This document shows, one piece after another, positions 30,802-39,644 of a stretch of DNA of 41,600 nt; the first letter of the stretch is position 1; every line of letters starts with the position of its first letter. This DNA comes from Dorea sp. 5-2 (lineage in GTDB: Bacteria; Bacillota; Clostridia; Lachnospirales; Lachnospiraceae): NCBI RefSeq assembly GCF_000403455.2, contig NZ_KE159719.1, positions 189,993 to 231,592 of the forward strand, given 5' to 3'. Position numbers and translations under genes: made by a program. The notes under the pieces are model-generated. The model saw only the letters and a list, made by a program, of their open reading frames with translations, ran no database searches and was not told the DNA's origin.

Positions 30802-32241
30802 TTAGCCCTGTTGCTGCTTTAAGAGTTCCTGTTGGCCCAGATAGATCAGGAGTTGCCATTTGCCGGGCATATTCCCAGCGCCTTCCAGCAGTTCCACTTT
30901 ATTCAGCGGTTCCCTGCCGCCGGATTTCTCATGAGGACGCAGGAAGTTATAGTAAGCGACCCAGAGAGAAACGCTGTGTATTGCACCGCCATCCGTACCG
31001 TAACCGCAGGTGACACGATAAGATTCCCTGAATGTACGGTTCAAGCGTTCGATCACCTGTTTGAATGGCCGGAATTTTTTGGATACTTCGTCGTCATTGG
31101 TAAGGCCGATCACCTGCGTGATGAATACGTCCCAGCCTTTTTCAATCTTGAACTGCTGGGCGGCAAGCGGATACGCGCTGTATCCGTCAGCAATGAATTT
31201 CAGGGTTCTGTCAGGGAATTCCTTAAATTTATCAAATGCCATGCGCATGGTAAGAATACAGGGGCCGACATCTCTTGAAGTTGAGACCTGATAGCCGAGG
31301 ATGGAGCGAGTTACTTTGTCCATGATGAGCCAGACATATGCTTTTATACCTTTGATTTTGATGTAGGTTTCATCAGCAGCAAGTTCGTTGGAAGGATTGT
31401 AGTCATAGGAATCTACAAAGGGACGGATGATGACAGCGGCTGTTTTGGCATAATTGTTGACCATGGTATGTGAAATGTCAATACCATGGATTTCTTTAAG
31501 GGCCTGTACGGTCTGCCGGAGAGAGAGTTTTAAGTTTACCCGGTAGGTAAGGCACAGCCCCATGATATAGGCGTTGTTTTTCTTATATCTAAAGGAGGTT
31601 GCCCACTTTGGGAGCTGGTTTAGTTCCATATCAAAAAAGTTTACAGAAAACTCGCGGTAAAGATAACGTAGTTTATATTTCCAGTATTCGGATTGCGGAA
31701 GCCCTTTAGGAAGCTTTGTGAGATTCCGCCGGTAGTAAGGACAGCTGTCGTTGACACACTTATGGATACGGAAATGTTTCCGGTCTTTGACAGGCTTTAG
31801 GGCATGCCCGCAATAAGGGCACTGTAGTTTTAACGGGGATGTTACTTTTTCACCGTTGACAAAGGTTTGCCCGCAGATCTTGCACTTAAACTGTCCGCGG
31901 CCGCCAGAGTTGTCATAGATATAGTCATGAGGGGCGCCGCAGAGAGGGCAGGCGGTATCAGTCGGAACGTTACGGGGTTTGCCTTTCTGGGGTTTGACAG
32001 GTTTTACGGCTTTGCCATAGCGGAGGAGGTAGTATCCGTTCCAGAGTTGCCAGTCCTGTTTGATGAATGGTTTGATGACAGGAAGTTTATCCGTGAGGAA
32101 CTTTTGGTATTTAGGGCTGTGGAGTTCATCGTGAGCCCACTGCTTAAGAGGAATGTATCTGCAAATAAAAAGAATGAGCCAGCAAATTTGCTGATATTGT
32201 TCTTGAATGATTTTAAGTAAATATAGTATAATGTTATCCAT
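30802..32241 (-). CDS. Zinc-ribbon DDE transposase
   Basis: A 479-residue transposase, apparently intact. The N-terminal third contains three cysteine pairs of zinc ribbons (CPLCGAPHDY and CKICGQTFVNG; CPYCGHALKP; CVNDSCPYYRRNL). The DDE core shows AADETYIKIKGIKAYVWLIM (first aspartate), FIADGYSAYPLAAQQF (second) and FKQVIERLNRTFRESYRV with the glutamate, then WVAYYNFLRPHEKSG. The rve-like core resembles IS6-type transposases, but the zinc-ribbon front is unusual for that family. I prefer the ATG at 32241; a GTG at 32295 is possible. It is the sole gene of the element. Confidence 0.9.
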   Translation of the reverse strand: MDNIILYLLKIIQEQYQQICWLILFICRYIPLKQWAHDELHSPKYQKFLTDKLPVIKPFIKQDWQLWNGYYLLRYGKAVKPVKPQKGKPRNVPTDTACPLCGAPHDYIYDNSGGRGQFKCKICGQTFVNGEKVTSPLKLQCPYCGHALKPVKDRKHFRIHKCVNDSCPYYRRNLTKLPKGLPQSEYWKYKLRYLYREFSVNFFDMELNQLPKWATSFRYKKNNAYIMGLCLTYRVNLKLSLRQTVQALKEIHGIDISHTMVNNYAKTAAVIIRPFVDSYDYNPSNELAADETYIKIKGIKAYVWLIMDKVTRSILGYQVSTSRDVGPCILTMRMAFDKFKEFPDRTLKFIADGYSAYPLAAQQFKIEKGWDVFITQVIGLTNDDEVSKKFRPFKQVIERLNRTFRESYRVTCGYGTDGGAIHSVSLWVAYYNFLRPHEKSGGREPLNKVELLEGAGNMPGKWQLLIYLGQQELLKQQQG

Positions 32242-32403
32242 AAAGCAATGATTTACCTTTCGTATTTTGTTGAGTGTGGTGCTTACATTATACACGAAAA
32301 TAGGGGATCATTGCTTTTTTAGTTGTAAAAAGCTAAAAATTCCCTGAAAACATGAGGTTTTTAAGAAAAATAGGATTGTAATACTTTACAATACCGGTGA
32401 ACG

Positions 32404-33113
32404 ACACGGGGGCGGAATATGAGTATCTCCACTGCTTCCGGACATCAGAAAAGCACGAGGAGAAATTTTCCTTTGTGTTCACACCGGACACAGGGAAAAA
32501 GGGAGATACCCTGAATATGACAGTTGTGAGCGTCACCAGGCCCGGTTTCCAGCCTGATATGAAAGAAACCTCAAGCTATGGCTGGTATCATCAAAGTTTT
32601 GAAAGGGTTCTGAAACTGCATTTTAATGAGGATGCTCCGGAAAGTGACAGTATTTATGGAGAAAGTATAACTGCTTTTCGTGATGTCAGCATTTCAGAGG
32701 AAAAAGTCACTTCCTCTTTTATTGAGAATGAGCTTGTGAAAGCAGGATGGGATGGCGTTACGATGGATACCCTGGATAACAGTGTTTATTGGACGATGAC
32801 CTATGATGGCGAGGTGGTGTATGACAATATCAACCTTACCGGGAAAGATACGCTTACTGTGCGCTACACACTTTGCGGAACGCCAGGCGCAAGATATGGT
32901 ATATCATTTTTCTTAAACCATATGCCCATATCTTTTGATGGAGCGGTTTCCTGTGATGTCACATTAAGCAAAGGAAATGTGTGGATTATTGAGGCAGCCA
33001 TAGATACCGCTAAGCTGGATGGTTTTAATACTTTTTATGCGACAGCCGTTGCAGCGGACGGAAATTCAGTTACAAGTAAAACAGGTTCAATTTTATTATA
33101 CAAGGAGAATTAA
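32404..33113 (+). pseudogene. Lipoprotein gene, 3' part, split by an IS
   Basis: This is the remaining 236 codons of the lipoprotein begun at 30120. It reads TGAEYEYLHCFRTSEKHEEK, FSFVFTPDTGKKGDTLNMTV, LVKAGWDGVTMDTLDNSVYW and so on to the end LLYKEN. The segments look like beta-rich exported domains. There is no ribosome site for independent translation at the junction; a GTG at 32397 lies in the duplicated target. It precedes the next lipoprotein gene by 2 bases. The gene function is unknown; it belonged to the ABC operon. Confidence 0.85.
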
Positions 33114-33115
33114 AA

Positions 33116-34375
33116 ATGAAAACAAAATGGATGTGTATGATACTTATGCTTGCTTTGGCGCTTCATCTGTCGGCCTGTGGGGATAGACAGGAGAATGGGA
33201 ACAGCTCTGAAAATGGAGCCATAAACATGGAACCGCAATCCGTAGAAGATGATTCATCGGAAAATACCGGAAATGGAAGCAGCGAAATGAACGTGATCGA
33301 TCTGCAGGGTAATGGTACAGATAAAAATATTATGGCGGCCAGCACGGTTAAAGATTCCGCTTTTTCAGGAAAGGTCAGCGGCTGCTATTATGCCGGTGGA
33401 AGCCGGATTATCGTTGCGGCGGATAAACTTTATCTTTACGATATGGGGAAAGGCGAAACAATCGCAAGTGCGGATATTTCCATGGGAGATTTATGCGTAC
33501 AGGCCTTTACAGATGGCTATTTTGTTGTGGGCCAGGGAAAGGTTGGCGGCGGCAACGCTTCATTTGCTGCATCAGAAAGCGACGGTATTAATGGATACAT
33601 ACTGAATAAGGACTTTGCTGTTCAGGATACCATTTCCTTTAGCGGATTATTAAGTGACGATTTTACCTCGCAGATCACAGGGATTGCTGTTTCACAGGAC
33701 GGAAAACAGGTTGCTTTCGGCGATCTTCAGGGGCTTTACCTTTATGATATTTCTTCCCGGAAGGTTCGTACCATTCTAAACTATTCCGAAGAAGGCACGG
33801 TAGGTAATATGCAAATTGCAACCATGGACAGCCTTACCTTTACGGGGAACAACACATTAGTCTATGCAGGCATGGCTATAGATACCTCCATTGGCGGGGA
33901 TGGGGTCAGTGTTTATGGTACAGTATCCACAGACAGCGCAAATCTCACGATTACCAAAAAGGGGGATTACAAGATAGATACGGAAGAAGTGCAAAAGGGC
34001 GGAAACCTGCTTATTATGCCCCAGAGCTTTGACAAAAATAATGGAACCCTGCTGATGCTTGATACCATATCCAATACAGAAAATACGGTGTCGTTCTCAA
34101 GCCGCAGTGAGGGAAAAGACGGTGTTTACTGCTCCGGGCAGGGAAAATATGTGGCTACTGCTATTTTGGAGGAAAGCAGTGTTACAATCAACATTTATGA
34201 TACGGCATCGGGAAAAAATATCCATACGGAAACCGTTCAGGACAGCAACAGTACCTATTTTCAGCGTGTTCCGCAGATTTTGATTTTGGATGAATCCGGC
34301 ACCTGTATCGTTGTGCTTGGACGGGGGATTGACGAGGTAAACACCTTGATCACAACCTTTGGCTTTGCGGGGTGA
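33116..34375 (+). CDS. Lipoprotein with propeller-like repeats
   Basis: A 419-residue secreted protein anchored by a lipid at the cysteine of HLSACGDR (about residue 21), after the signal MKTKWMCMILMLALALHLSA. A low-complexity linker rich in N, S and E follows (about 25-65). The rest is built of beta-strand repeats of about 45-50 residues (RIIVAADKLYLYDMGKGETI, QVAFGDLQGLYLYDISSRKV, TVTINIYDTASGK-type strands), suggesting a beta-propeller. AAGGAG precedes the ATG and the stop is 6 bases before the ATPase gene. It probably works outside the cell with the ABC transporter, as a sensor or binding partner, which is inference. Confidence 0.82.
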   Translation: MKTKWMCMILMLALALHLSACGDRQENGNSSENGAINMEPQSVEDDSSENTGNGSSEMNVIDLQGNGTDKNIMAASTVKDSAFSGKVSGCYYAGGSRIIVAADKLYLYDMGKGETIASADISMGDLCVQAFTDGYFVVGQGKVGGGNASFAASESDGINGYILNKDFAVQDTISFSGLLSDDFTSQITGIAVSQDGKQVAFGDLQGLYLYDISSRKVRTILNYSEEGTVGNMQIATMDSLTFTGNNTLVYAGMAIDTSIGGDGVSVYGTVSTDSANLTITKKGDYKIDTEEVQKGGNLLIMPQSFDKNNGTLLMLDTISNTENTVSFSSRSEGKDGVYCSGQGKYVATAILEESSVTINIYDTASGKNIHTETVQDSNSTYFQRVPQILILDESGTCIVVLGRGIDEVNTLITTFGFAG

Positions 34376-34381
34376 TTCCCT

Positions 34382-35245
34382 ATGAAAATATCATTACAAA
34401 ATGTTTCAAAGCAGTATAAAGGCAAGTATGCCCTGAAGGATTTCACCACGGAACTCACAGAGGGTGTCTATGGGCTTTTGGGCGCTAACGGCGCGGGAAA
34501 GACGACACTGATCAATATATTTGTGGGTATTTTGGGAAGCGATGGCGGAACGGTTTTGATTGACGGACAGGATGCAGGAACATTGGGTAAGGACTTCCTG
34601 TCAAAAATCGGATATATGCCGCAATATCCTATCTTCTACCGGGATTTTACAGTGATGGATTTTCTGCTGTATATGTGTGCGCTGAAAGGAATCCCTGATA
34701 AGCAGGGAAAAAAACGGGCTTTGGAGCTTCTTAGCATTGTCAATCTTTCAGATGCGAAAGAGAAAAAGATAGGCGCCCTTTCCGGCGGCATGCGGCAGAG
34801 GGTCGGCATTGTCCAGGCGATGCTGGGCGATCCTGAAATTCTGATTTTGGATGAGCCGACAGCAGGGCTTGATCCCAGTGAACGTATCCGCTTCCGCAAC
34901 CTGATCTCAAAATTCGCTCAGGGGCGGACAATTTTGCTGGCCACCCATATCGTTTCCGATGTGGAGTGTATCGCAAAGGAGATTATGATCTTAAAGGAAG
35001 GCTCCTTAATAACCCAGGGAACTACCGACACATTAGAACAGAATATCTATGGGAAAGTGTGGGAGGTGACAGTAAACGGGGAAGACGCTGCCAGACTTGG
35101 AAGCCAATATTATGTCAGCAATATGAAACAGCAGGGGGAACGCTTTTTAGTAAGAATCGTTAGCGATATGCTGCCTGCTTCAGACGCGGTAAAGGTTTCC
35201 CCTAACCTGGAAGATGTATTTCTGTATTATTTCCGCGAGCAATGA
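34382..35245 (+). CDS. ABC transporter ATP-binding protein
   Basis: A 287-residue ATPase of the ABC-2 type (multidrug or lantibiotic-like exporters). Walker A is GANGAGKTTL near residue 35, the Q-loop region YMPQYP is near 79, the signature is LSGGMRQRV near 133, and Walker B with the D-loop is LILDEPTAGLDPSERI near 154. The switch histidine is in LLATHIVSDVE. It would energise the two permease proteins downstream. Start ATG at 34382 is 6 bases after the lipoprotein stop. The stop codon sits inside the first copy of the GCAATGAG repeat flanking a small insertion. Confidence 0.95.
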   Translation: MKISLQNVSKQYKGKYALKDFTTELTEGVYGLLGANGAGKTTLINIFVGILGSDGGTVLIDGQDAGTLGKDFLSKIGYMPQYPIFYRDFTVMDFLLYMCALKGIPDKQGKKRALELLSIVNLSDAKEKKIGALSGGMRQRVGIVQAMLGDPEILILDEPTAGLDPSERIRFRNLISKFAQGRTILLATHIVSDVECIAKEIMILKEGSLITQGTTDTLEQNIYGKVWEVTVNGEDAARLGSQYYVSNMKQQGERFLVRIVSDMLPASDAVKVSPNLEDVFLYYFREQ

Positions 35246-35246
35246 G

Positions 35247-35309
35247 CCAAGCGGACATGCTTGCATGTCCATTTGGCGAATGCCGCGAGAGTCGCAAGAC
35301 CCTCCGTGG
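35247..35309. mobile_element. 63-bp palindromic insertion with 8-bp direct repeats
   Basis: The sequence between the ATPase and permease genes contains GCAATGAG at 35239-35246 and again at 35310-35317. The 63 bases between them begin with a strong hairpin: GGACATGC, TT, GCATGTCC, extended by GCCAA/TTGGC, with further GC-rich palindromic bases behind. Without the insert and one repeat, the ATPase stop would be followed directly by TTAAGGGAGAGATAAC and the permease ATG. It looks like a tiny non-autonomous element (MITE/REP type). Confidence 0.68.
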
Positions 35310-35333
35310 GCAATGAGTTAAGGGAGAGATAAC

Positions 35334-36575
35334 ATGACACGCTTAATCAAATATGAATTTTACAAATTATTCTGCAAGCGGTCAATACTTGTTGTGCTCA
35401 TATTGTTCAGTGTAGTGAACTTGTTCAAAATAAACAGCGAATTCCACTCGTATTCCTACCTGGCGGACGGAAATGACAGCCGAAGTTGGAACAGCGTGTA
35501 TTGGCAGCTTTATGAGGAGTACAGAGGGGAGATCACTGCTGAAAAAATCAATCATCTTCTTTCCATATATCAGCCGTTAGCAGACGCTACGGCTGATATG
35601 ACAGCAAGTACAGCCAAAGACAATCCGGATATGATGACGGGGAATATATACAGTGATCGGAATATCCTGGAAAAATACTATGTGGAGCCTATGGAATATT
35701 TCTATCATTATCGGACTTATGCGCTTCAAGTGGCAGAGAGGGCAAAGGAAAATGCCGCTGTTTACAAAGAACGGGGGCAGACTTATGAAGCACGTAAAAA
35801 CAGTGTGATCTATCACCTTTATTCCGGGCGGGGCATAAAAGCCTTTGCCTATGAGGAAATGTATAACTATTATCTGAACTATGATTTTTCGGGCATATTG
35901 GTTTTATTTCTTTGTCTGTACGGGGTTGTCAGTACCTTTGTCTGCGAAAAGGAAACACAAATGGATATGCTGCTGCGGACAAATCCGGGCGGCGGTAAAA
36001 AGACCACATTTGCTAAAATTACTGCGGCTTCTTTGTTTGTGATCAGTGTGGCCATATGGTTTTCTGTTGAGGATTATATTGGTTTTGTGTATTTCTTCGG
36101 AACGGCGGAAGGAGGAAATCTTCCGCTGTATGCTGTCAGCAATTTCAGCACGGCTGCGGTAAACTGTAATTTGTGGCAATATGCGATTCTGTCCGCAGTG
36201 ATAAAGGCAGTCGGCGTATGGACGATGAGCATGGTGTTTCTATTGATTTCCCTGTTTGGGCGCAATGCCCTTGTTCCGTTTGTCGCTGATTTCGGAGCAG
36301 CCCTGTGTTTCATTATTACAGGTGCGTCGCAGAGCTATTACAGTAATATCTGGCTCAAGATTATAAACCCATATTCGCTGCTTGCTAACCGCATACTATT
36401 CAGTAAGACCGAGTTTATTGGTTTTGCGGGATATCCGGTACAGAGTTTTCAGGCAGCAATTATTTTTGCCATAACCGTAGGGGTGGTTTCCATAGCGGCA
36501 ATGATGATGCTTTCTAAAAGGAACTCTTATTGCCGGGAAAGGAGGATAAAATGTCCGGATTTATGTACGAAGTAA
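35334..36575 (+). CDS. ABC-2 type permease
   Basis: A 413-residue membrane protein. One hydrophobic segment is at about residues 17-33 (SILVVLILFSVVNLFKI). A large outside loop of about 145 residues, rich in charged and aromatic residues, follows. Five more segments run from about 185 to the end (FSGILVLFLCLYGVVSTFV, ASLFVISVAIWFSVEDY, WTMSMVFLLISLFGRNAL, AAIIFAITVGVVSIAAMMML). This is the layout of ABC-2 permeases with one large extracellular domain. It overlaps the next gene by 25 bases. AAGGGAGAG precedes the ATG. The substrate is unknown. Confidence 0.85.
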   Translation: MTRLIKYEFYKLFCKRSILVVLILFSVVNLFKINSEFHSYSYLADGNDSRSWNSVYWQLYEEYRGEITAEKINHLLSIYQPLADATADMTASTAKDNPDMMTGNIYSDRNILEKYYVEPMEYFYHYRTYALQVAERAKENAAVYKERGQTYEARKNSVIYHLYSGRGIKAFAYEEMYNYYLNYDFSGILVLFLCLYGVVSTFVCEKETQMDMLLRTNPGGGKKTTFAKITAASLFVISVAIWFSVEDYIGFVYFFGTAEGGNLPLYAVSNFSTAAVNCNLWQYAILSAVIKAVGVWTMSMVFLLISLFGRNALVPFVADFGAALCFIITGASQSYYSNIWLKIINPYSLLANRILFSKTEFIGFAGYPVQSFQAAIIFAITVGVVSIAAMMMLSKRNSYCRERRIKCPDLCTK

Positions 36576-38578
36576 AAAAGATCATGACCTGTCAAAGGGG
36601 GCTGTTCTATATTGCCCTTGTCCTGTTCCTTGGCACGGTCTGGCTTGCCTTGTCCGACAACCCTGTAGACATAGCAATGGAGCGGTATAAGTATGAATAT
36701 GAATGGTATCTGGAAAAGGTAAACGGATACTGCACCGAGGAATCTTCCCTTTATCTGGAGCAGGAGGCGGAGCGGATTGCAAAAGCGAAGGAGAGGCAGA
36801 ACAGCCTTTTGGAGAATTACTATGATGGGAAGATCAGTGAAAGTGAATACAAAAAAGAGAGCCGGGAAATAGAGAAGGTTCTGGAGCGTCAAAATGGATT
36901 TGAGGTCATCTATCAGCAGTATCTCTATATCTGCGAAAATGCGGGGAACCGCTGTTTTCTCCAGACAAACGGATGGATGGGGCTTCTTGGCAAAGGTACG
37001 CTTAATTTCATTCTCTTCCTTGGCATTTTGCTGATTGTTACGCCTGTTTTCTGTTCTGAGTACAGCTGCCAGATGGACACCCTGATCCTGACTGCAAGGG
37101 AGGGGCGAAAAAGCGCTCTGTATAAGCTGCTCATTGTGATTGCGGTTGTTCTTTTCTTATCGCTTAGTATCTCGCTTATTGAATACGGGTTTTACAGGTT
37201 CAAATACGGACTGCCGGATGGGGATTATCCGATTCAGAGTATTCGTTACTTTGCAGACAGCAGCAAAGGTATGTCGCTGTTGGAGGGATATGTATGGATA
37301 GGGCTGCTCCGGATGTTTGGCGGTGTGTTTCTTGCGATACTCCTGATGTTCATTTCCGTTTTGGCAAAAAAGTATGCGGTCACCCTGCTGACTGGTGCGG
37401 TGTCCGTGATTATTCCTTATATAGGCTTATCAAAAACCGGTATTTACCGTCTGCCGCTGCCGCTGCCGTTTCTGCTTGGAACAGACTTTTTTGCAGGGGA
37501 TATTGTTATGAGCGATGCCCTGACGGGTGATGAGAAAATTATTTTTGCGGAGGTTGGCACGGTTACGCTATGGACCCTGCTCTTTGTATCTGTGCTTTTG
37601 TGTACTTTGGCTGTTGTCTGGATTTTACGGCGCAATTCTAACAGATGGCTGATAAAATCAGGGCAAAAGAAACGTGGGGCGGCTTTCGCTGTCATGTTTG
37701 GCATGGCATTGGCAGTGACGGGATGTTCAGGCCGTGGAAAAACGGGAAGCGTTGTCTATAATTCATCGGCAGGCTACAGCGTGCCCTTTGGGTATGACTG
37801 TATGGGTTATGAAATCATACAAGATGTAGGGAATTTTGATTATTCTCTCAAAAATACTTCCACGGGGGAAACATATCCTTTCGCCCGTTCCCCTATGTTT
37901 GGGGTATTTTCTGATGAAGAAGAAATACGTGCGTTTTATGTGTGTCCGCCATATCTATATTACACCACATCGGTTATGGAAAGCTATGTCAACCGTGTAG
38001 GAAACTATAACAGCAATATAACGAAAGTGTCAGTGGTCGAGTTGAATCTGAATACCTTTGAGGAAAAAACAATCTTTGAGCAGATTACAAATTCCGGGCG
38101 TTCTCTTTTGGGCATTGACTATGAAACGGGGGATAAATGGAAGTTCCTGGATTTTCACCACGCTTTTTTCCTGAATGACGACAGCCTGTTTTTCATTGGC
38201 GATGATGGCATAACAAAAGTAAACCGGTACACAAGAAAAACTGTAAAACTCGAGATTCCTACAAACGGAAATATTTCATTCGATGGGGAAAGCATTTTTT
38301 ACAAAAATGAACAGGGGGTTTTAACAAGATATGACGTTTCCAGTAATGAAACTTACACTTATGAAAATATAGTTGCATATGATTTCTGCATGGATGAGCA
38401 GTCAATCTATTATATTTCCAGAACGGACGGCGGAGGCTTATATTCCTGCGGCAAGGACGGGAATAACAAGGAATTGATCAGTCATATACCCGCAATGTCT
38501 GTTACCTGTGATACAGGCAATATTTATGTGTTATCAAAAGAAAGTGGTGAGGAAATCGCTTTGCCAAAAAGCCATTGA
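36551..38578 (+). CDS. Permease fused to an extracytoplasmic propeller-like domain
   Basis: A 675-residue protein with two parts. Residues 1-390 are an ABC-2-like permease: GLFYIALVLFLGTVWLALS, a charged outside loop, then FILFLGILLIVTPVFCSEY, LIVIAVVLFLSLSISLIEY, VFLAILLMFISVLAKKYAV and LLFVSVLLCTLAVVWILRR. A last segment ends in a lipobox-like MALAVTGCSGRG (cysteine near 391). Residues 392-675 form an exported beta-rich domain with repeats such as YLYYTTSVMESY, HAFFLNDDSLFFIGDDGITK and YYISRTDGGGLYSCGKDGNN, like DUF5050 propellers. It may be a natural fusion of a permease and a lipoprotein. The ATG follows AAAGGAGG. Confidence 0.82.
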   Translation: MSGFMYEVKKIMTCQRGLFYIALVLFLGTVWLALSDNPVDIAMERYKYEYEWYLEKVNGYCTEESSLYLEQEAERIAKAKERQNSLLENYYDGKISESEYKKESREIEKVLERQNGFEVIYQQYLYICENAGNRCFLQTNGWMGLLGKGTLNFILFLGILLIVTPVFCSEYSCQMDTLILTAREGRKSALYKLLIVIAVVLFLSLSISLIEYGFYRFKYGLPDGDYPIQSIRYFADSSKGMSLLEGYVWIGLLRMFGGVFLAILLMFISVLAKKYAVTLLTGAVSVIIPYIGLSKTGIYRLPLPLPFLLGTDFFAGDIVMSDALTGDEKIIFAEVGTVTLWTLLFVSVLLCTLAVVWILRRNSNRWLIKSGQKKRGAAFAVMFGMALAVTGCSGRGKTGSVVYNSSAGYSVPFGYDCMGYEIIQDVGNFDYSLKNTSTGETYPFARSPMFGVFSDEEEIRAFYVCPPYLYYTTSVMESYVNRVGNYNSNITKVSVVELNLNTFEEKTIFEQITNSGRSLLGIDYETGDKWKFLDFHHAFFLNDDSLFFIGDDGITKVNRYTRKTVKLEIPTNGNISFDGESIFYKNEQGVLTRYDVSSNETYTYENIVAYDFCMDEQSIYYISRTDGGGLYSCGKDGNNKELISHIPAMSVTCDTGNIYVLSKESGEEIALPKSH

Positions 38579-38608
38579 TATATTCCAGATTGAGGAACAA
38601 ATGCGGCA

Positions 38609-38785
38609 ATGAACAGGAAACAATACGGAAAGAGGAAAAAACTCAGGAAGAGAAAGATGAAGCGGCTTATGATTGCGTATCTTCGGAGGGCGATCGTCAT
38701 ACTGATACCAATTATAGTGATGATACTTATGGTTTGCGGATGTCTTTACATATACGAGAGATTTACAAAGGAAGGTGAAAAGTAA
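38609..38785 (+). CDS. 58-residue basic single-pass membrane protein
   Basis: A short frame begins MNRKQYGKRKKLRKRKMKRL, continues MIAYLRRAIVILIPIIVMIL (membrane segment), and ends MVCGCLYIYERFTKEGEK. The strongly basic N-terminus followed by one hydrophobic helix is typical of a real membrane peptide with its N-terminus inside. No strong ribosome site is seen. It lies 30 bases after the permease fusion and could be the last gene of that operon. An overlapping frame (38575-38778) looks unlike a protein. Confidence 0.55.
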   Translation: MNRKQYGKRKKLRKRKMKRLMIAYLRRAIVILIPIIVMILMVCGCLYIYERFTKEGEK

Positions 38786-39011
38786 GCGATGAATAACCTA
38801 CCGGTTTTACATATTCTAAAATCTGTGGGATAATCTTTTTGACTGACAAGTGAATGACGTGATTCAAGATTTGTTTATAATCAAGTTCTTAATGAACCGA
38901 AGTATATAAGAATTATAAGTTCAAAACTGGAAAGGCTCATAGAATCCTGGAACATGGCAGTCCGCAAACAGGTCCGCATATGTCTGTCGGCATTTTGACG
39001 AACTCCTGATG

Positions 39012-39069
39012 TGTGGATAACTTCCCAAAATGCAGACTTATCCACCATCTAACAGGATCGTTATCCACA
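39012..39069. other. Cluster of three DnaA-box-like 9-mers
   Basis: TGTGGATAA (39012-39020), TTATCCACC (39038-39046) and TTATCCACA (39061-39069) lie within 58 bases. The first and third are perfect DnaA boxes in opposite orientation, and the second has one mismatch. No dnaA, dnaN or rep gene is nearby, so a chromosomal origin is unlikely. The surrounding 38786-39131 has no gene that I can support. Confidence 0.45.
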
Positions 39070-39131
39070 GAAAACCTCCAGCAGGTGTCTGTTTGTTGAT
39101 AAGTTTCCAGAAAATCTACCGGAAATATCGC

Positions 39132-39522
39132 CTAACACAGGCTGCGCAGCGCAAGAAGGGTATTTTCGATGGTTTCCTTCGCTGCATGATTAGAAATCCC
39201 AATAGGTGTCCCCTGGGAATCAAGATGGAGCACAGCCGCATTGGCGGCCCAGGGATCCGTTGATGTGGTCTCTTCCTGGCCGGAAAATAAACTTTTGGAA
39301 ATATCCAGGCAGACAATTTCCTGCTTTTCACAGGGGAATGTCTGTGGGATTCTTTGCTGGATCGTATAGCCCTTCTGGCGGACGACGTGAATGGTAGTCA
39401 ATAGCCTTTGCCGTTATCCCATGCTGTTCACACCAGATTTTGACTTTCAAGCTGCTGGTCTTACAATCCTTGATCAGATCGAACTATTCTTGATCTGTAC
39501 GTTTGATACGTTTCTGAGCCAT
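39132..39522 (-). pseudogene. tnpA: IS66 accessory protein TnpA, inactivated
   Basis: On the minus strand the frame starts MAQKRIKRTDQE, meets a TAG at 39486-39484 where tryptophan is expected, and continues FDLIKDCKTSSLKVKIWCEQ. A frameshift near 39395 then leads to RQKGYTIQQRIPQTFPCEKQ, WAANAAVLHLDSQGTPIGIS and the end NTLLALRSLC. This is the small IS66 OrfA/TnpA. The tnpB and tnpC genes that should follow are absent. It is a dead end-fragment of an IS66 element lying between the ABC operon and the sortase gene. Confidence 0.8.
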
Positions 39523-39644
39523 GAAAGCTCACCTCTTCCTAATCTATTTGGAGTAAGCGTGCATAGAGCAATCGAATGATTTGATAGTCGACATGCCATG
39601 AATGCAAAAACCGGGAAATGGGGAGATGCTTCTCCAGTTAAAGA

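Larger units (their letters stand above)
30517..32395 (-). mobile_element. DDE-transposase insertion sequence with 8-bp target duplication
   Basis: A 1879-bp element inserted in the lipoprotein gene. The target duplication GGTGAACG is perfect (30509-30516 and 32396-32403). The ends are imperfect inverted repeats: GGTAGTGTAAAGTA at the left, and on the other strand GGTATTGTAAAGTA at the right, with a further shared CCTAT. It carries one minus-strand transposase. Downstream of that gene lies a 27-bp inverted repeat. Eight-base duplications and the rve-type transposase recall IS6-like elements, but the family is not certain. Confidence 0.9.

Noticed and set aside
38575..38778. A 67-residue frame after the permease fusion
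   Set aside because: It overlaps the 58-residue membrane protein in another frame and is rich in D, T and E without any recognisable pattern; the other frame gives a clean membrane peptide.
39012..39069. A replication origin at the DnaA boxes
   Set aside because: There is no dnaA, dnaN or rep gene and no clear AT-rich unwinding region beside the boxes.
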